NCBI GenBank assembly: GCA_022036555.1
Contig: CM039139.1
Location: forward strand, 8,382,262 to 8,446,261
Reading direction: 5' to 3'
Source: Microstegium vimineum
Taxonomy: Eukaryota; Streptophyta; Magnoliopsida; Poales; Poaceae
Length of the DNA stretch: 64,000 bases
The number at the start of each line of letters is the position of its first letter. Within the stretch, counting starts at the first letter, position 1. This document shows, piece after piece, positions 48,715-60,208 of the stretch. The notes under the pieces were generated by a model. It saw only the letters and a list, made by a program, of their open reading frames with translations, made no database searches and had not been told where the DNA came from. A program made the translations under genes and the position numbers.

Positions 48715-51700
48715 TTATAGTAGGGAATGAATGACCGATATCGCACGCAGGCGAATCTGTTCTATCTCGTTCATCTCCTTGGCGTCGGCATCGGCAGAGC
48801 CTTCGAACGGCTTGATCTTTTTCTTCCACGAGATGGCTTGCCGGGCGTTCTGGTCCCTCTCTTGTCGCAGAACCTTGATGGCATCAGATAATTGGGTTCT
48901 CTGCTGGTTGGCTACGGTCAGGTCCACTTCGACCTTTTGTAACTCGGCCAACAGGTCTTCTTTTTTGGCCGATAGCCGAGTGATTTCTTGATTGAGGTCG
49001 TTGATGGAGGCTTCTGCCTGGCTGATGCCCTTGTGCTTTTCATCGGCAATATTCTTGAACTTAAGCTTCTCTTCCTCGCTCTTAGATTGAGCGGCCCTAT
49101 CGGCAATGCGACGGGAAAGCCGCTGGTATTGAATTTGCTTGATGTCGAGGAAGGTTGTCTGGAGAAGGTTTCTGCCATATCGGCAGGGAGATGACTTTGG
49201 ATGTCTTTGAAAGCAATCCTTGCTGCCGATGAGTCTTCAATGAGCTGGGATGTGTCTTGTAACAGCAAGGAAAGCAGTGCCTCGAGCTTGGTCTTGATCT
49301 CTGCCGATAGAGTTGGGACAGAGCTCTCTTCCTCCTTGTCATCGGGTATGTCAACCGAGAAGGAAAATAGGATGTCTGCTTGGAGGGGGCCTTGGCGTCT
49401 GTCTTCATCCTGCGGGTTGAGGCTGAAGGAGAAAAGACTATCTGGAGAATCTTGGGCCTGAACACAGGGGAGTTAAAATATGCCGATCGAAAGATTATAC
49501 TAGAATTTTCAAGTGATTAACTTACCATCTTGAAGCAGATTTCTTGCCCAGGACTTGGCATATTAGATGGCCCGGCCTCGTCTTGAGCGTCGGCAGCGGT
49601 TGCCGATGACGGAGCTTCCGCCAGAGGAGTAGTCGACGCCGTTGGTGATGGTAGTGTTGTCGCTGGCGTTGCTTCCGGCGTGATACTGGGTTGTGGCAGT
49701 GATGTCACTCTTTCATCGGGATCTTCGGTTGGTACCGATGCCGATGTTGCCTTTTCCGCTACGACGGGCGGAGCTGTCTCATCAGCAAGTTCGGCTAACG
49801 GTACCGATACTGATGTTGCCTCGGTTGCTACAGTGGGTGTAGTGGCCTCATCAGGGACATCGGCTGATGGTGCCGATGCCGCCTCCGCCATTGCGGGTGT
49901 TTCTTCGTTGGGAGCTTCGGCTGACGGTGCTAATGCCGATACCGCCTCCGCTTCTGCAGTGGATGGAACTGCCTCCTGACCGAGGACGTCGTCCATCGGC
50001 TGATCTGGGATAGGAGCCGTTGGAGTTTCTGCCGATGACGCGCCGACAGTTGGTGGTGCGACTTGTGCCGATGATGAAGATGGGCTAGCCAGCCTCAAAC
50101 GCCTCCTCTTCCTTGGCGCGGCAGCGGAAGAAGATCCAGCCCGTTTCGACGAGGGCTGGGGGGCATCGGCAGCCGAACTTGGAGGTGCTTGTTTGCTTGG
50201 GGCAGTTGCCGATGACCTCATAGCCTGAAAATATTCAATACAAGTTATACGAAGTAAATGTTGCCGATTAAACAGTATATAATCAGTATGAGTGAAGATG
50301 AGTTTACTGCAAACACCCGCGTCAGGGCAGCAGCAGCGGCCGATGTAGCCTTGGCTTTTGTAGGTGTCGGTGTGGGTACCTATCGAGGGATGAATGCAGC
50401 TAACGAGGGGGCTTTATTGCCGATGAGTGATACAGGACTCATCATTCGAAGCTTGAAGGGCTTGCCGCTCTTGCTCATCGAAGGAATCGGGTTATCAACC
50501 TGTCAAACGCAGGAAGGTTAAATACCGATGGCGAAGGTAAAAGTGAGGAATGCATCGGAATGAGGACTTACTGCATCGTCGGGGATGATATGATCGGCAT
50601 CGATCATGTGCCGATAGTAGTGCGACGATTTGGCGAATAGTTGACACCTCCATTCTTACCACCAAGACTTGTACTCGTTCGTAATAAAGGAGGTTGGTGA
50701 CCAGGAGGACAAGTCAAGATCTGATACATCGGCATCGACAGGAAGATTGACAACCTTGTTCCAGTCCAGAGCACTGGAGAATGTCTGCCTGGGCTGCACT
50801 ACCTTGGAGTAACAAAGCTTGATCGGAAATTGGCCGAACGCCAGTTGTCTTGCCGCTAGCGATGGGTAGTAAAACTCAAATGGTGGAGGGGCATTCTTTC
50901 CCGATCCAAAGATGTTCACTGGGATAGCTCGAGGAGTGATACTGGCCTTCATGATTATCTGGTTTTCAGGTACATTCCCATCGGTGAGGTTAAATAATAG
51001 TGGGAACTGGCTATCTTCATCGGCATATGGCCACCAGAGCCGTTCTGTGGCAGGAATTCGATTGTAAAACTTCTGAAAAAATAGACCGAATTGCTCCGCA
51101 TCGGCATCGGTCCCTGGTAGTACTATAGTGGCCTCTCCAAAGTTGAGTGGAGGGCGAGTTGCTGATTCATCCTCCCCACATTGGTGGTCTTCTGGTATGT
51201 CTCTCGGGAAATGTTGGGCGAACAAGTCTAGCTGAAGTACTTTCTGCATATGTGCGTTCAGCCACATGTTGACGAACCACCAGGGGCCTCCAAGGTTGCC
51301 GATGTGCTCACCTAACAGTAACTTCTGGGATACTTGATGGAGAAGACGATATACCGATCCTAGAAGATATCTGCCCAGGGGAAGTCTTGTCCCATCGGCA
51401 AGCAGCTCAGCTGCTGGAAGATACATGGTCGTAGGTCCAACTGCCTTACCGCAAAAGATGAATTTATCCAGCCACATATTCAGGAAGGTAGCATGCTCTC
51501 TATGGTTTACCGATTCCGTTTTCTGGTATTCCTGAATGTAACCCGTCCAACTGTCGATGTTTCGAGTATTTACTATGTGCTCAGCTTTCCTATTGAATAA
51601 GGAGAAGGTGTCGGTAGAGGAGATGTCTAGGCCAGTCAGCATGTGGACATCGGCAAGAGTGGGGGTGCCTGGTCCATGTCGGAATAAGAAAGCATTCAAG

Positions 51701-52173
51701 GTGTCTGACCAAAAGTAAGAGGCAACTATCAACATGTTCTCGTTCTTCTCTATATCGGCAATGGAAAGCCTGATACATTGGTCCAAGCTGCGCTCTTGCC
51801 AGTAAACTTGTTGCGCCCTGGCAACCCTGAGATACCAATTTTTCCACCCCTTAGTGGGCTTGGGCCATGATCGAAAAACATCCTTCCACAGTCCTAAACC
51901 AAAACATTCAGATCTGAAGGGGATTCGGTTGGTTTCTGCGGTTGGTTATGTAACTGGGATCCGGATTGCCCATGGGGCCTAAACAGCTAAAGGTAGAACC
52001 AGTAAGTGGAATCACTACTTTGTTGTACAGCTCCTAGAGTTCAAAAGAAAGAAGAGGAAAAAATCAGAAAAGGAATGGGGACAAATCCAGATTTGTGCGA
52101 AAAAAGTACCAGCAGAAGGTTGGATTGGGAAGGAAATAGGTCTCACCTTGGGGATGTCCACTTGGATTGCCAT
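48715..52173 (-). pseudogene. Antisense gene for a plant mobile domain (PMD) protein inside the retrotransposon
   Basis: The ATG at 52171-52173 begins a 9-codon exon (MAIQVDIPK) followed by a GTGAGA donor at 52146. An acceptor at 52035-52036 leads into ELYNKVVIPLTG and CLGPMGNPDP. The PMD core is open from about 51943 to 50656 and includes QCIRLSIADIEKNENMLIV, FLFRHGPGTPTLADVHMLTG and GGPWWFVNMWLNAHM. Later exons include CQLFAKSSHYYRHMIDAD (to about 50570), a Ser/Ala/Pro-rich stretch with a basic RKRRRLRL (50221-49517), and a coiled-coil tail rich in Lys, Glu and Leu ending at 48715. PMD is found in retrotransposon antisense frames and in host proteins of the MAIN type; its biochemistry is unclear. 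Lesions are a frameshift near 51950, TAA at 50656-50658 after KSWW, TAG near 50380 and a frameshift near 49150. Confidence 0.8.
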
Positions 52174-52328
52174 CGGAGTCGAGGGAGTGCTTGCGGTTCG
52201 TCCTTGGATTGCGGGAGAGTACTGTTGCTCGAGTTCGTGTTCTTCGGAGCGGCTGGAGGTTGAAGACGACGGCAGGAAGGTGAAAGTGAAAGTGGACTCA
52301 AGGTGAAAAGTAGTGTGGTCCCCGGTAA

Positions 52329-52338
52329 CTTTTATAAG
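52329..52338 (-). promoter_or_regulatory. TATA box of the antisense PMD gene
   Basis: CTTATAAAAG on the minus strand, about 160 bp upstream of the ATG at 52173 and outside the LTR, in the correct place for an independent promoter driving the antisense transcript. Confidence 0.55.
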
Positions 52339-52581
52339 CCTGCTCAGGGGCATTTTGGGGTTCTGTTTCACATTGTGCAGGAATGTGGAGAAGCCCGCGG
52401 TAGATACGCGCGGTGATCGAGGTGGTTTGCAACTGTTTGTGTTACAATCGAGGGATTTTATTATTAAATTGCAGTTCCACACGCGGGGATCGAGGAAGCC
52501 GTACGTAACGGCTACAGCAACGGCTACAGTGGAGAGAATTTCGGCACGTAAAGTATTATACGCTCCGAAACTGGGGGCATG

Positions 52582-53673
52582 TGTTGACACCGTTTTTCGA
52601 CATGTGTCAAATGGGCCAAGGCTTGACTGGTCAGTAGCCGTTCTCCATCGGCATAGGGAGAATTTTTGAGCCGATGTTGCCGATGAGAAAGTGTTGCGGG
52701 AAGACCAAGTGCGTTACCGATGGAAGCTGATGAGCTTTGCCGACAAGTTAATTGGTGAAGTCTTGCTGAAATTGATTGCCGATGAAAAGTCATCGCCGAT
52801 GGCTTGCCGATTGCCGATAAGGGCTCGTTGCCGATTGCCGATGGAAGATGGTTGCCGATTGCCGATAAGGGCTCATTGCCGATTGCCGACAAAGATGATG
52901 CCGATTGCCGATTGGGAAAGTATTGCCGATGCCGATGGGCGTGACTTAGCACTTGGCGGCAGCGGAGGATTACAAGTGACAAAGAAGGAAGGTGCGGATT
53001 GAAGGGGTCTGCCGATGGAAAGTTTCCATCGAAAGGAAGTATAAAGAAACTGGTGTCTTGTATCAGTATTATTATAGTAGTTTGAGTCCGACTCTTGCAT
53101 GGGTCATTTATTTTCCTTTAAAATAGGTGTGTTTGTTTAGGAAATAAATATTGTTATCCGGCTCCTTCGTAAGTCAGTTTCCTTAGAAGTAGGAGTTTGT
53201 TTTAGAAAGGATATGTGTCGTGTCTTTGTACAACTCTCCATGCGGGAGTATAAATATGTGCCCGAGGGCCATGAAAATAAACAATCCAATTCAAAAAACA
53301 AACCAATTTTATCTTATTCTACCTTTTATCGCAATTTACCTTTTACTGCATTAGCTGTAGTTATCAACGAGTTCTTCAAGCTTTCGATGGGCTGCATCAC
53401 CTTGATCTCCGTCAAATCCTTGTTAGTTCCGCGTGGGAGTACCTCTGAGCTTTGGCAATCCGGGCGCATCGCTGTTTGCCTCGTTCAGCTCTGCTCTAGT
53501 TATCCTTGATCAATCTGAGCCTTGACGTCCGGGCGCATCGCTGTCGTCTCGTTTAGTTTGTTCTAGTTATCATCCTTGTCGATTGATTGGTCAAATTGAC
53601 TGGCATGCCCTCGACATCGAGCTTTGGGTAATAGCCCGAGGTGTTCACAGATCTGACGCTTTTTGTGTCAACA
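52582..53673 (+). repeat. Right LTR of the gypsy-type element
   Basis: 1092 bp, preceded by a purine-rich tract (ACTGGGGGCAT). TATAAATA at 53249-53256. It contains a 22-bp GCCGAT-bearing insertion relative to the left LTR. Confidence 0.92.
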
Positions 53674-54061
53674 GCTCTATAAAGACAAGGTGGAGGCCGA
53701 GGCGCTAGGTACGAGACGTGACACGAGTCCCGAACTTGACCTAGCCTCCAGTCACCCCACCGACATCTAAACCCTAGACCGATCCAGAGGGGCGCTGCCA
53801 TCGACGGGATTACCCATCGACGCCGGCGAGCACCCGGATGGCCACGAACGCGACAACCGACGCTACGCTGACGGTCATGGCGAGCAGCGGCTCCTCGAAC
53901 CCCGACGCTACCGCCGCCGCCACTGCACCGCCTCACGCCGACACCTCCGGTCTGCATACTATCTCTCTCTCTATGCATAGCATACGAACTGCATCTATTC
54001 TATCTACTCGAACTGTTCTACTCCACTGGATCTACCTCCTAGCGATCCTATGAACCTAACA
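53674..54061 (+). repeat. Left LTR of copia element, second part
   Basis: It resumes with GCTCTATAAAGACAAGG and ends CCTAACA just before the primer-binding site. It has about 40-50 bp near 53870-53910 that the right LTR lacks, between repeats of CGACGCTAC. Confidence 0.9.
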
Positions 54062-54062
54062 A

Positions 54063-54075
54063 TGGTATCAGACGC
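54063..54075 (+). promoter_or_regulatory. Primer-binding site of copia element
   Basis: TGGTATCAGACGC starts one base after the LTR and resembles the complement of the initiator Met tRNA 3' end, the standard copia primer. Confidence 0.75.
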
Positions 54076-55385
54076 CTCCTATGGAGGGGATCCATTCAGA
54101 TCTGAGCCGAATCGGCTCAAACAAATCGAAACCCTAACCCTAAATAAAGAACAATAGGGGTTAGGGAGATGGAACGTGAACGAAAACGCGAGATCGGGAT
54201 GAGAAAACGCAAAACACGAAAACCTAGAACGGGACCCGATCCGAATCAATACTATGAACCCTACCCTAGAACACAGGGCCGTCGATCCTTTCCCCTGGCC
54301 GTCGGCCACCAAGAAACAAGAAAACAAGAAAGGGGAGGGGAAAGACCCGGATCTGTATGATCCGTAAGAAAACGTCAAGAAATCCGACCCCGAGGAAATC
54401 AAACCCAAACCCAAGACCACGAAATCGAACTCGAAAAGAAAAAACAGTGCCGGCGGGTTCATCCTCGACCACCGCCGGCCAAGAACACTTGCACCGCCGC
54501 GAAGCCGCTCGCGGGCGACACGCTCAGCCGTAGGCGAGCGCGCTCGCCGGCGAGGGGGGCCGCGTCGGCGCCTTCTTCTCCGCTCGACCGGACGCCAAGG
54601 GTCTCGGCCGCCGCCGCTCTCTCCTCACGGGCGCGGGGGAGAAAGGGAAAGGGGCGAGAAGGAAATGATTTAGGGTTTTGGGGAGAGCCGGCCGTCGGCT
54701 GGTTTTGATCTCGCGACAAGCACGTGCGACCGTCTGATCCTGAACGCCCTAGATCAGACGGCTCCCGGTGCACCACCGGCTGCTGGGCTACTTGCGGCCC
54801 AGGCGGGTGAGAGAAATCTCGGCCCAGGCCCACGTTGCGGCCTGGGCGGGAGGGGGGAGCCCCGAGCGCGCGGGTGGCTGGGCCGAAAGGGCCTCTGGGC
54901 CGTTTGTTTTGCCTCAGCCCGCGAAAGAACAGTGGACTTTTTTTATTTTATTTTATTTCCAGAAAATAATGAACTTTGAATTTGAATGAAATTGAACCGA
55001 ATTTTGATGAAATTTTCTCTGCACAAATTTTATCCAACGATAATTTTCGTTCAGAGAATAATAATATGAATTAATTTCTTCTGGAAAATAAGATGTTGAA
55101 CAATTTTATTACTGTTTCCGCTGCGAAGAAAATATTGAATTGTCTCTTAATTAAATTTGAACCAACGGGATAATTTAATTTTGAGTGAATTATGAATTTT
55201 CAAAATTTTTGATGAAATTATAGTACTGTTATTTTCTGATCAACGTTGTTAATAACATTATTATAATGAATTGCTATGCATTTATTTTACTTCTTCCCAA
55301 CGGTGATGTATAATTTTTTTGTATAGATGAATTTTATGATGAATGTTTCTCACTTTTCTTTGGACAAATTTCAGGAGTTAAAGGA
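54076..55385 (+). other. Leader of the copia element
   Basis: 1.3 kb between primer site and gag: GC-rich to about 54900, then AT-rich. Open frames here have no known domain. Confidence 0.6.
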
Positions 55386-58300
55386 ATGGTGAATATTAAC
55401 AACATTCCTTCACTAAACGGTACCAACTACCGTGTGTGGCGGGAGAAGTACGAGCTGGAACTTGCACTGGCAGAGATCGACCTTGCCATTACTTCACCGT
55501 GTCCTATTATTCCAGATGAACCGGAGAAGAGAACTGATGAAACTGACGAAGCATTTAATGCCTGAAAGCGTGACTTTGCTGAAGTCAGAATGAAATATGA
55601 TATTGAACACAAGCTTTGGATTCAATCTAATCGAAAATGCCTGTTGGTGGCGAAAGCCACTATTGAAGATCAAATCCGAGGGTGTATCCCAGAATGCATC
55701 ACCGCCATTGACTACCTCGAAAGGGTGAAAAGTCAGTTTACTGGGTCTTCCAAGGCCACAGCAAGCACCATGATACATAAACTTGTATCTGAAAAATACA
55801 ATAGTGGTGTGTGTGCGTCAGCACATATTGAAAATGAACACAATGGCAGCAAAATTAAAGACAATGGATTTGGGGATCAATGATAAGTTCCTCATTCACT
55901 TGGTCTTTCTTTCTCTGCCAAAAGAATTCGAAACTTTTGCTGCGAACTATAATATGTTGCATGAAAACTGGGACATTGAAAAACTCATTGCAATGTGTGT
56001 TCAGGAGGAAGAGAGACTTAAGTCCTCACAGGGTGACTCAGCTCATCTTGTGAAGGACAATAAAAGAAAGAATTATTACAAGAAACCACACGGGAAACCC
56101 CAATGGAATAAAGGCTCTCCCTCCAAGCCACAAGAAAAGGCAATTGAAAAAGGGAAAAGAAAAGGACTCTCATGATGAGGACTTCAGAAAATATAGAAAT
56201 GTTGAAAAAGACCAGTGCAAGGAATGCTTCAAAAGAGGGCATTACAAGAGAGATTGCCCAGTCTACCTGAAAAAGTTATTGAAGAAAGGTGATGATACTA
56301 TCACATTTGTAGATGAATCCCTATTTTTATGTTATTTGAACACCACTTGGTGGATTGATTCAGGAGCAACAATTCACGTTTCGAATTCTTTACAGGGGTT
56401 AAGTGGGAGGAGAACCCTGCAAAGAGGAGAAAGAACGATTAAAGTTACGAATGGAGTACAAGCTGGAGTTGAAGCCATTGTCGATCTAGCTTTAGAATTA
56501 AAAGATGGCTTTGTACTTAAGCTTAGAAATGTACTCTATGTTCCCTCTTTGCGTAGGAATTTGATAAGTGTTTCAAAACTCGATGATGATGGATTTGGTT
56601 GTCATTTTGGTGGCAGATGTGAAATATTTGATAATAATGATAAGTGTGTTGGTCTTGCCTTCCGACAAGACAAACTTTATTTATTATCTCTTGCTGAGAA
56701 TGTGAATCATGAATGTGATGTTGTGAATGTCTCCCAATCTACAAATGAGAACAAGAAGCGGAAGAGAAATGACAGCGTCTCTTCGAAACTATGGCATTGT
56801 CGTTTGGGCCATATTTCGAGGGGGAGAATAGAACGCTTAGTGAAACAATCGATTCTTCCGCACTTAGAATTCTCCGATTTAGAACAATGTGTTGATTGCA
56901 TCAAAGGAAAATATGTTAAGAAAATAAAGAAAGATGCTAAACGAAGCACAAGAGTATTAGAAATAATCCACACGGACATTTGCGGTCCATTCCCAATGAA
57001 AAGCGTGGATGGTTATGATTCGTTCATAACATTCACGGATGATTACTCTCGTTATGGCTATATTTACCCAATTAAAAAAAGAACAGAAGCATTGGATAAA
57101 TTTAAGATATTTAAAGCCAAAATTGAAAATCAACACAACTTGAAAATAAAGATAGTTCGATCAGACCGTGATGGAGAGTATTATGGGCGACATACCCTGT
57201 ATGGCCAAATTCCAGGTCCCTTTGCAAGGTTCCTACAGGAAAATAGCATAGTCGCTCAATACTCCACACCGGGGGAGCCTCAGCAGAATGAAGTGGCTGA
57301 AAGAAGAAACCGTACCCTAATGGATATGGTGAGAAGCATGATGAGTTACTCCACACTACCGGTTGGTTTATGGATGGAGGCACTGAAAACCGTCATTCAT
57401 ATACTTAATCGAGTACCAAGCAAGTCGGTGCAGAAAACACCATATGAATTATGGACAGGAAGAGAACCCTCACTTAAGCACTTACGTGTGTGGGGTTGTC
57501 CAGCTGAGGCAAAGGTTTTTAACCTAAATATTAGAAAGTTAGACTCCAAGACCGTCAGCTGCCATTTCATTGGCTATCCAGAAAGATCGAAGGGATATCG
57601 ATTCTATTGTCCTGATAGATATACAAAATTTGTTGAAACAAGACACGTTGTGTTCTTAGAGGATGATATGATCAGGGGGAGCAAGGTAACACGTGAAATT
57701 AGCCTTGAGGAGTACATGTACCTACTCCGATGGTTGAAGAACCATTCTTTACATTACCTGCTACCGATGTTGCACCAGCAGTACAGGACACTGTGGTGAC
57801 AACGCCTATTGTGAATTCTCCCATAGCAACAACGAATGAACAAGAGGAACCTGTCCATCAGGAGCCTGTAGAACCAAATGTCGCTAATGAGGAAGAAGAA
57901 CAACAACCCATAATGGACCAAGTGCCAGAGGCTCCTAGAAGGTCTCAAAGAACTAGAAGGTCAGCCATTCCAGATGATTATGAAATTTATGAAACTGAAG
58001 AATTCCATATGGAGGATGATCCTAAAACTTTTGAAGAAGCCATGAGAAGCGAATTCTCATCGAAGTGGATTCATGCCATGGAAGATGAGATGAAATCTAT
58101 GAATACCAACAAGGTTTGGGTTCTAGAAAATATTCCTAAAGGAGCTAAGAAAGTAGGCTCCAAATGGGTCTATAAGACGAAATATGACTCCCAACGGAAT
58201 ATTGAAAGACACAAAGCGCGACTTGTGGCTAAGGGTTTTACCCAAAGAGAAGGGATTTATTACAATAAAACCTTTTCCCCGGTTTCTTGTAAAGATTCTT

Positions 58301-59551
58301 TCAAAATTATTATGACACTTGTGGCTCACTATGATCTAGAATTACATCAGATGGATGTAAAGACCGCATTCCTAAATGGAGATTTGGATGAAAATGTCTA
58401 TATGGCACAACCGAAAGGTTTTATCGTAAAAGGAAAATAAAATATGGGATATCGTCTGAAAAGATCAATTTATGGTTTGAAACAAGCTTCGAGACAGTGG
58501 TACTTGAAGTTTGATAAAACTATAAAAGGTTTTGGGTTTAAAGAAAATGTCGAGGACAATTGTGTCTATGTGAAATTTAAGAATAAGAAATACATATTCC
58601 TGATCCTATTTGTAGATGATATCTTACTTGCTAGTAGTGATGTCAATCTTCTATCAGAAACAAAGAAATTCTTGTCCTCGAACTTTGATATGAAAGATCT
58701 CGGTGAAGCTTCGTTTGTCTTGGGAATTGAGATTCATCGAGATATAAGAAAAGAGGTATTGGGATTGTCGCAGAAGGCATACATAGAAAAAGTTTTGAAG
58801 AAATTTAGTATGCATGCGTGTAGTCCATCTCCTGCTCCGATTGTCAAGGGCGATAAATATGGGGAACATCAGTGTCCTAAGAACCAATATGAAATTGATC
58901 AAATGAAAACGGTACCGTATGCTTCGGCAATTGAAAGTTTGCAATATGCTCAAACGTGTACGCGCCCTGACATAGTTTTTGTTACCGGGTTACTTGGCAG
59001 ATATCAAAAGAATCCAGGAATTGAACATTGGAAATTAATGAAGAAAGTCTTGCATTATTTGCAAGGTACGAAAGGTCTCATGTTGACATATGAAAAATCT
59101 GATTCCCTGCACATAGAGGGGTATTCAGATTCCGATTATGCTGGAGATGAAAGAAAATCCACATCGGGATATATCTTTACTCTTGCTAAAGGAGTGATAT
59201 CATGGAAAAGTTCGAAACAAACAGTGACTACATCCTCGACAATGTACGCCGAGTTTGTACCTTGTTATGAGGCCTCGAGGCAGGTAAATTGGTTGAAGAA
59301 ATTTATACCCGGATTGAAAATAATTGAAAGTATAGGAAGACCGATGCGGTTGTATTGTGATAACAACCCAATGGTAGAATATGCTCACAACAATAGGTCA
59401 AGTGATGTTGCCAAACACATTGACATAAAGTACTATGTTGTGAAAGATAAACTTCGAGATCATATCATAAATCTTGAGCATATACGAACAGAAAAGATGC
59501 ATGGGTGTTCAGAGGACACATAGTCGGCATGGGTTTAAGGGAGAGCCTATG
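55386..59551 (+). pseudogene. Copia Gag-Pol polyprotein gene, interrupted
   Basis: It would encode the particle protein and enzymes for reverse transcription and integration. Gag starts MVNINNIPSLNGTNYRVW at 55386 and has a zinc knuckle (CKECFKRGHYKRDC) near 56217-56258. The protease site WWIDSGATIHVS lies near 56350. The GAG-pre-integrase HCRLGHIS block is near 56794. The integrase core includes HTDICGPF, TDDYSRYG and NEVAERRNRT (56970-57320). Reverse transcriptase has GSKWVYKTKYD, KARLVAKGFTQ and LFVDDILLAS (58150-58640). RNase H has GYSDSDYAGD (about 59120). Lesions are TGA at 55563-55565, frameshifts near 55830 and 56150, a one-base deletion near 57712, TAA at 58438-58440 inside reverse transcriptase, and a short deletion near 59500 that removes the usual LADPLTKGL segment and shifts the last codons, which end in the other frame at 59551. 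Confidence 0.9.
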
Positions 59552-59751
59552 ATTCCCGAAGAATAAGAAGAGCCCAGAATAATGAAAAACTTTATTCCAA
59601 AATAGAAAAGCGTGTAGTAGCTGTGAGTCTAACGACAAGAATTGTTATGACGATGAAGCATGCTCTATATGCTAATCTACGATGGAATAGAATAATTGAA
59701 ATACTGAACCAGAATGAAATTTGAAGAATCGAAAAGAATTATGTAAGATCT

Positions 59752-59760
59752 AGGGGGAGA
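59752..59760 (+). promoter_or_regulatory. Polypurine tract of copia element
   Basis: AGGGGGAGA immediately before the right LTR; the plus-strand primer site for reverse transcription. Confidence 0.75.
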
Positions 59761-59761
59761 A

Positions 59762-60203
59762 TGTTGGAATTAGATCTTCACCGTTTAGGCCCAACGGCAT
59801 AACGGGCCCTAGGACTGCACCCTGATCGGGGGCGTCCAACCTTGTGGTTGGTCCCTGTCGCACAGCGCTATAAAGAGAAGGTGGGGGCCGGGGCGCTAGG
59901 TGCGAGACGTGACACGAGTCCCGAAGTTGACCTAGCCGCCAGTCACCCCACCGACATCTAAACCCTAGACCGATCCAGAGGGGCGCTGTCAGCGACGGGA
60001 TTCCCCATCGACGTCGGCGAGCACCCGGATGGCCCCGGACGCGACAACCGACGCTACCGCCGCCGCCACTGCACCGCCTCACGCCGACACCTCCGGTCTA
60101 CATACTATCTCTCTATGCATAGCATACAAACTGCATCTATTCTATCTACTCGAACTGTTCTACTTCACTAGATCTACCTCCTAGCGATCCTATGAACCTA
60201 ACA
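59762..60203 (+). repeat. Right LTR of copia element
   Basis: 442 bp, TGTTGG...CTAACA, with a TATA box (CTATAAAG, 59868-59875). It is uninterrupted and so shows what the left LTR looked like before insertion. Confidence 0.92.
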
Positions 60204-60208
60204 CATTA

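Larger units (their letters stand above)
40351..53673 (+). mobile_element. Ty3/gypsy-type, gag-only retrotransposon with antisense PMD gene
   Basis: LTRs at 40351-41420 and 52582-53673 both begin TGTTGACACCG and end TGTGTCAACA. Pentamers GCGCT and GCTCT flank it, differing at one base. Removing the solo LTR and its duplication leaves about 10.3 kb. A decayed gag occupies 41469-45069. No protease, reverse transcriptase, RNase H or integrase sequence is present. The 3' half encodes a plant mobile domain protein on the opposite strand. Gag motifs and this layout suggest the Tat lineage. It must have used enzymes from another element. Confidence 0.88.
40239..60203 (+). mobile_element. Ty1/copia LTR retrotransposon, host of two nested elements
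   Basis: Left LTR pieces at 40239-40350 and 53674-54061 match the right LTR at 59762-60203. Next to them are a primer-binding site like initiator Met tRNA (TGGTATCAG, 54063) and a polypurine tract (AGGGGGAGA, 59752-59760). The domain order gag, protease, integrase, reverse transcriptase, RNase H is the copia order. Flanking pentamers CAGTA (40234-40238) and CATTA (60204-60208) match at 4 of 5. Without its guests the element is about 6.6 kb. Its genes carry several disabling lesions. Confidence 0.92.

Noticed and set aside
49680..49979. 99-codon plus-strand frame of Ser, Ala, Asp and Thr
   Set aside because: Antisense shadow of the Ser/Ala/Pro-rich exon of the PMD gene.
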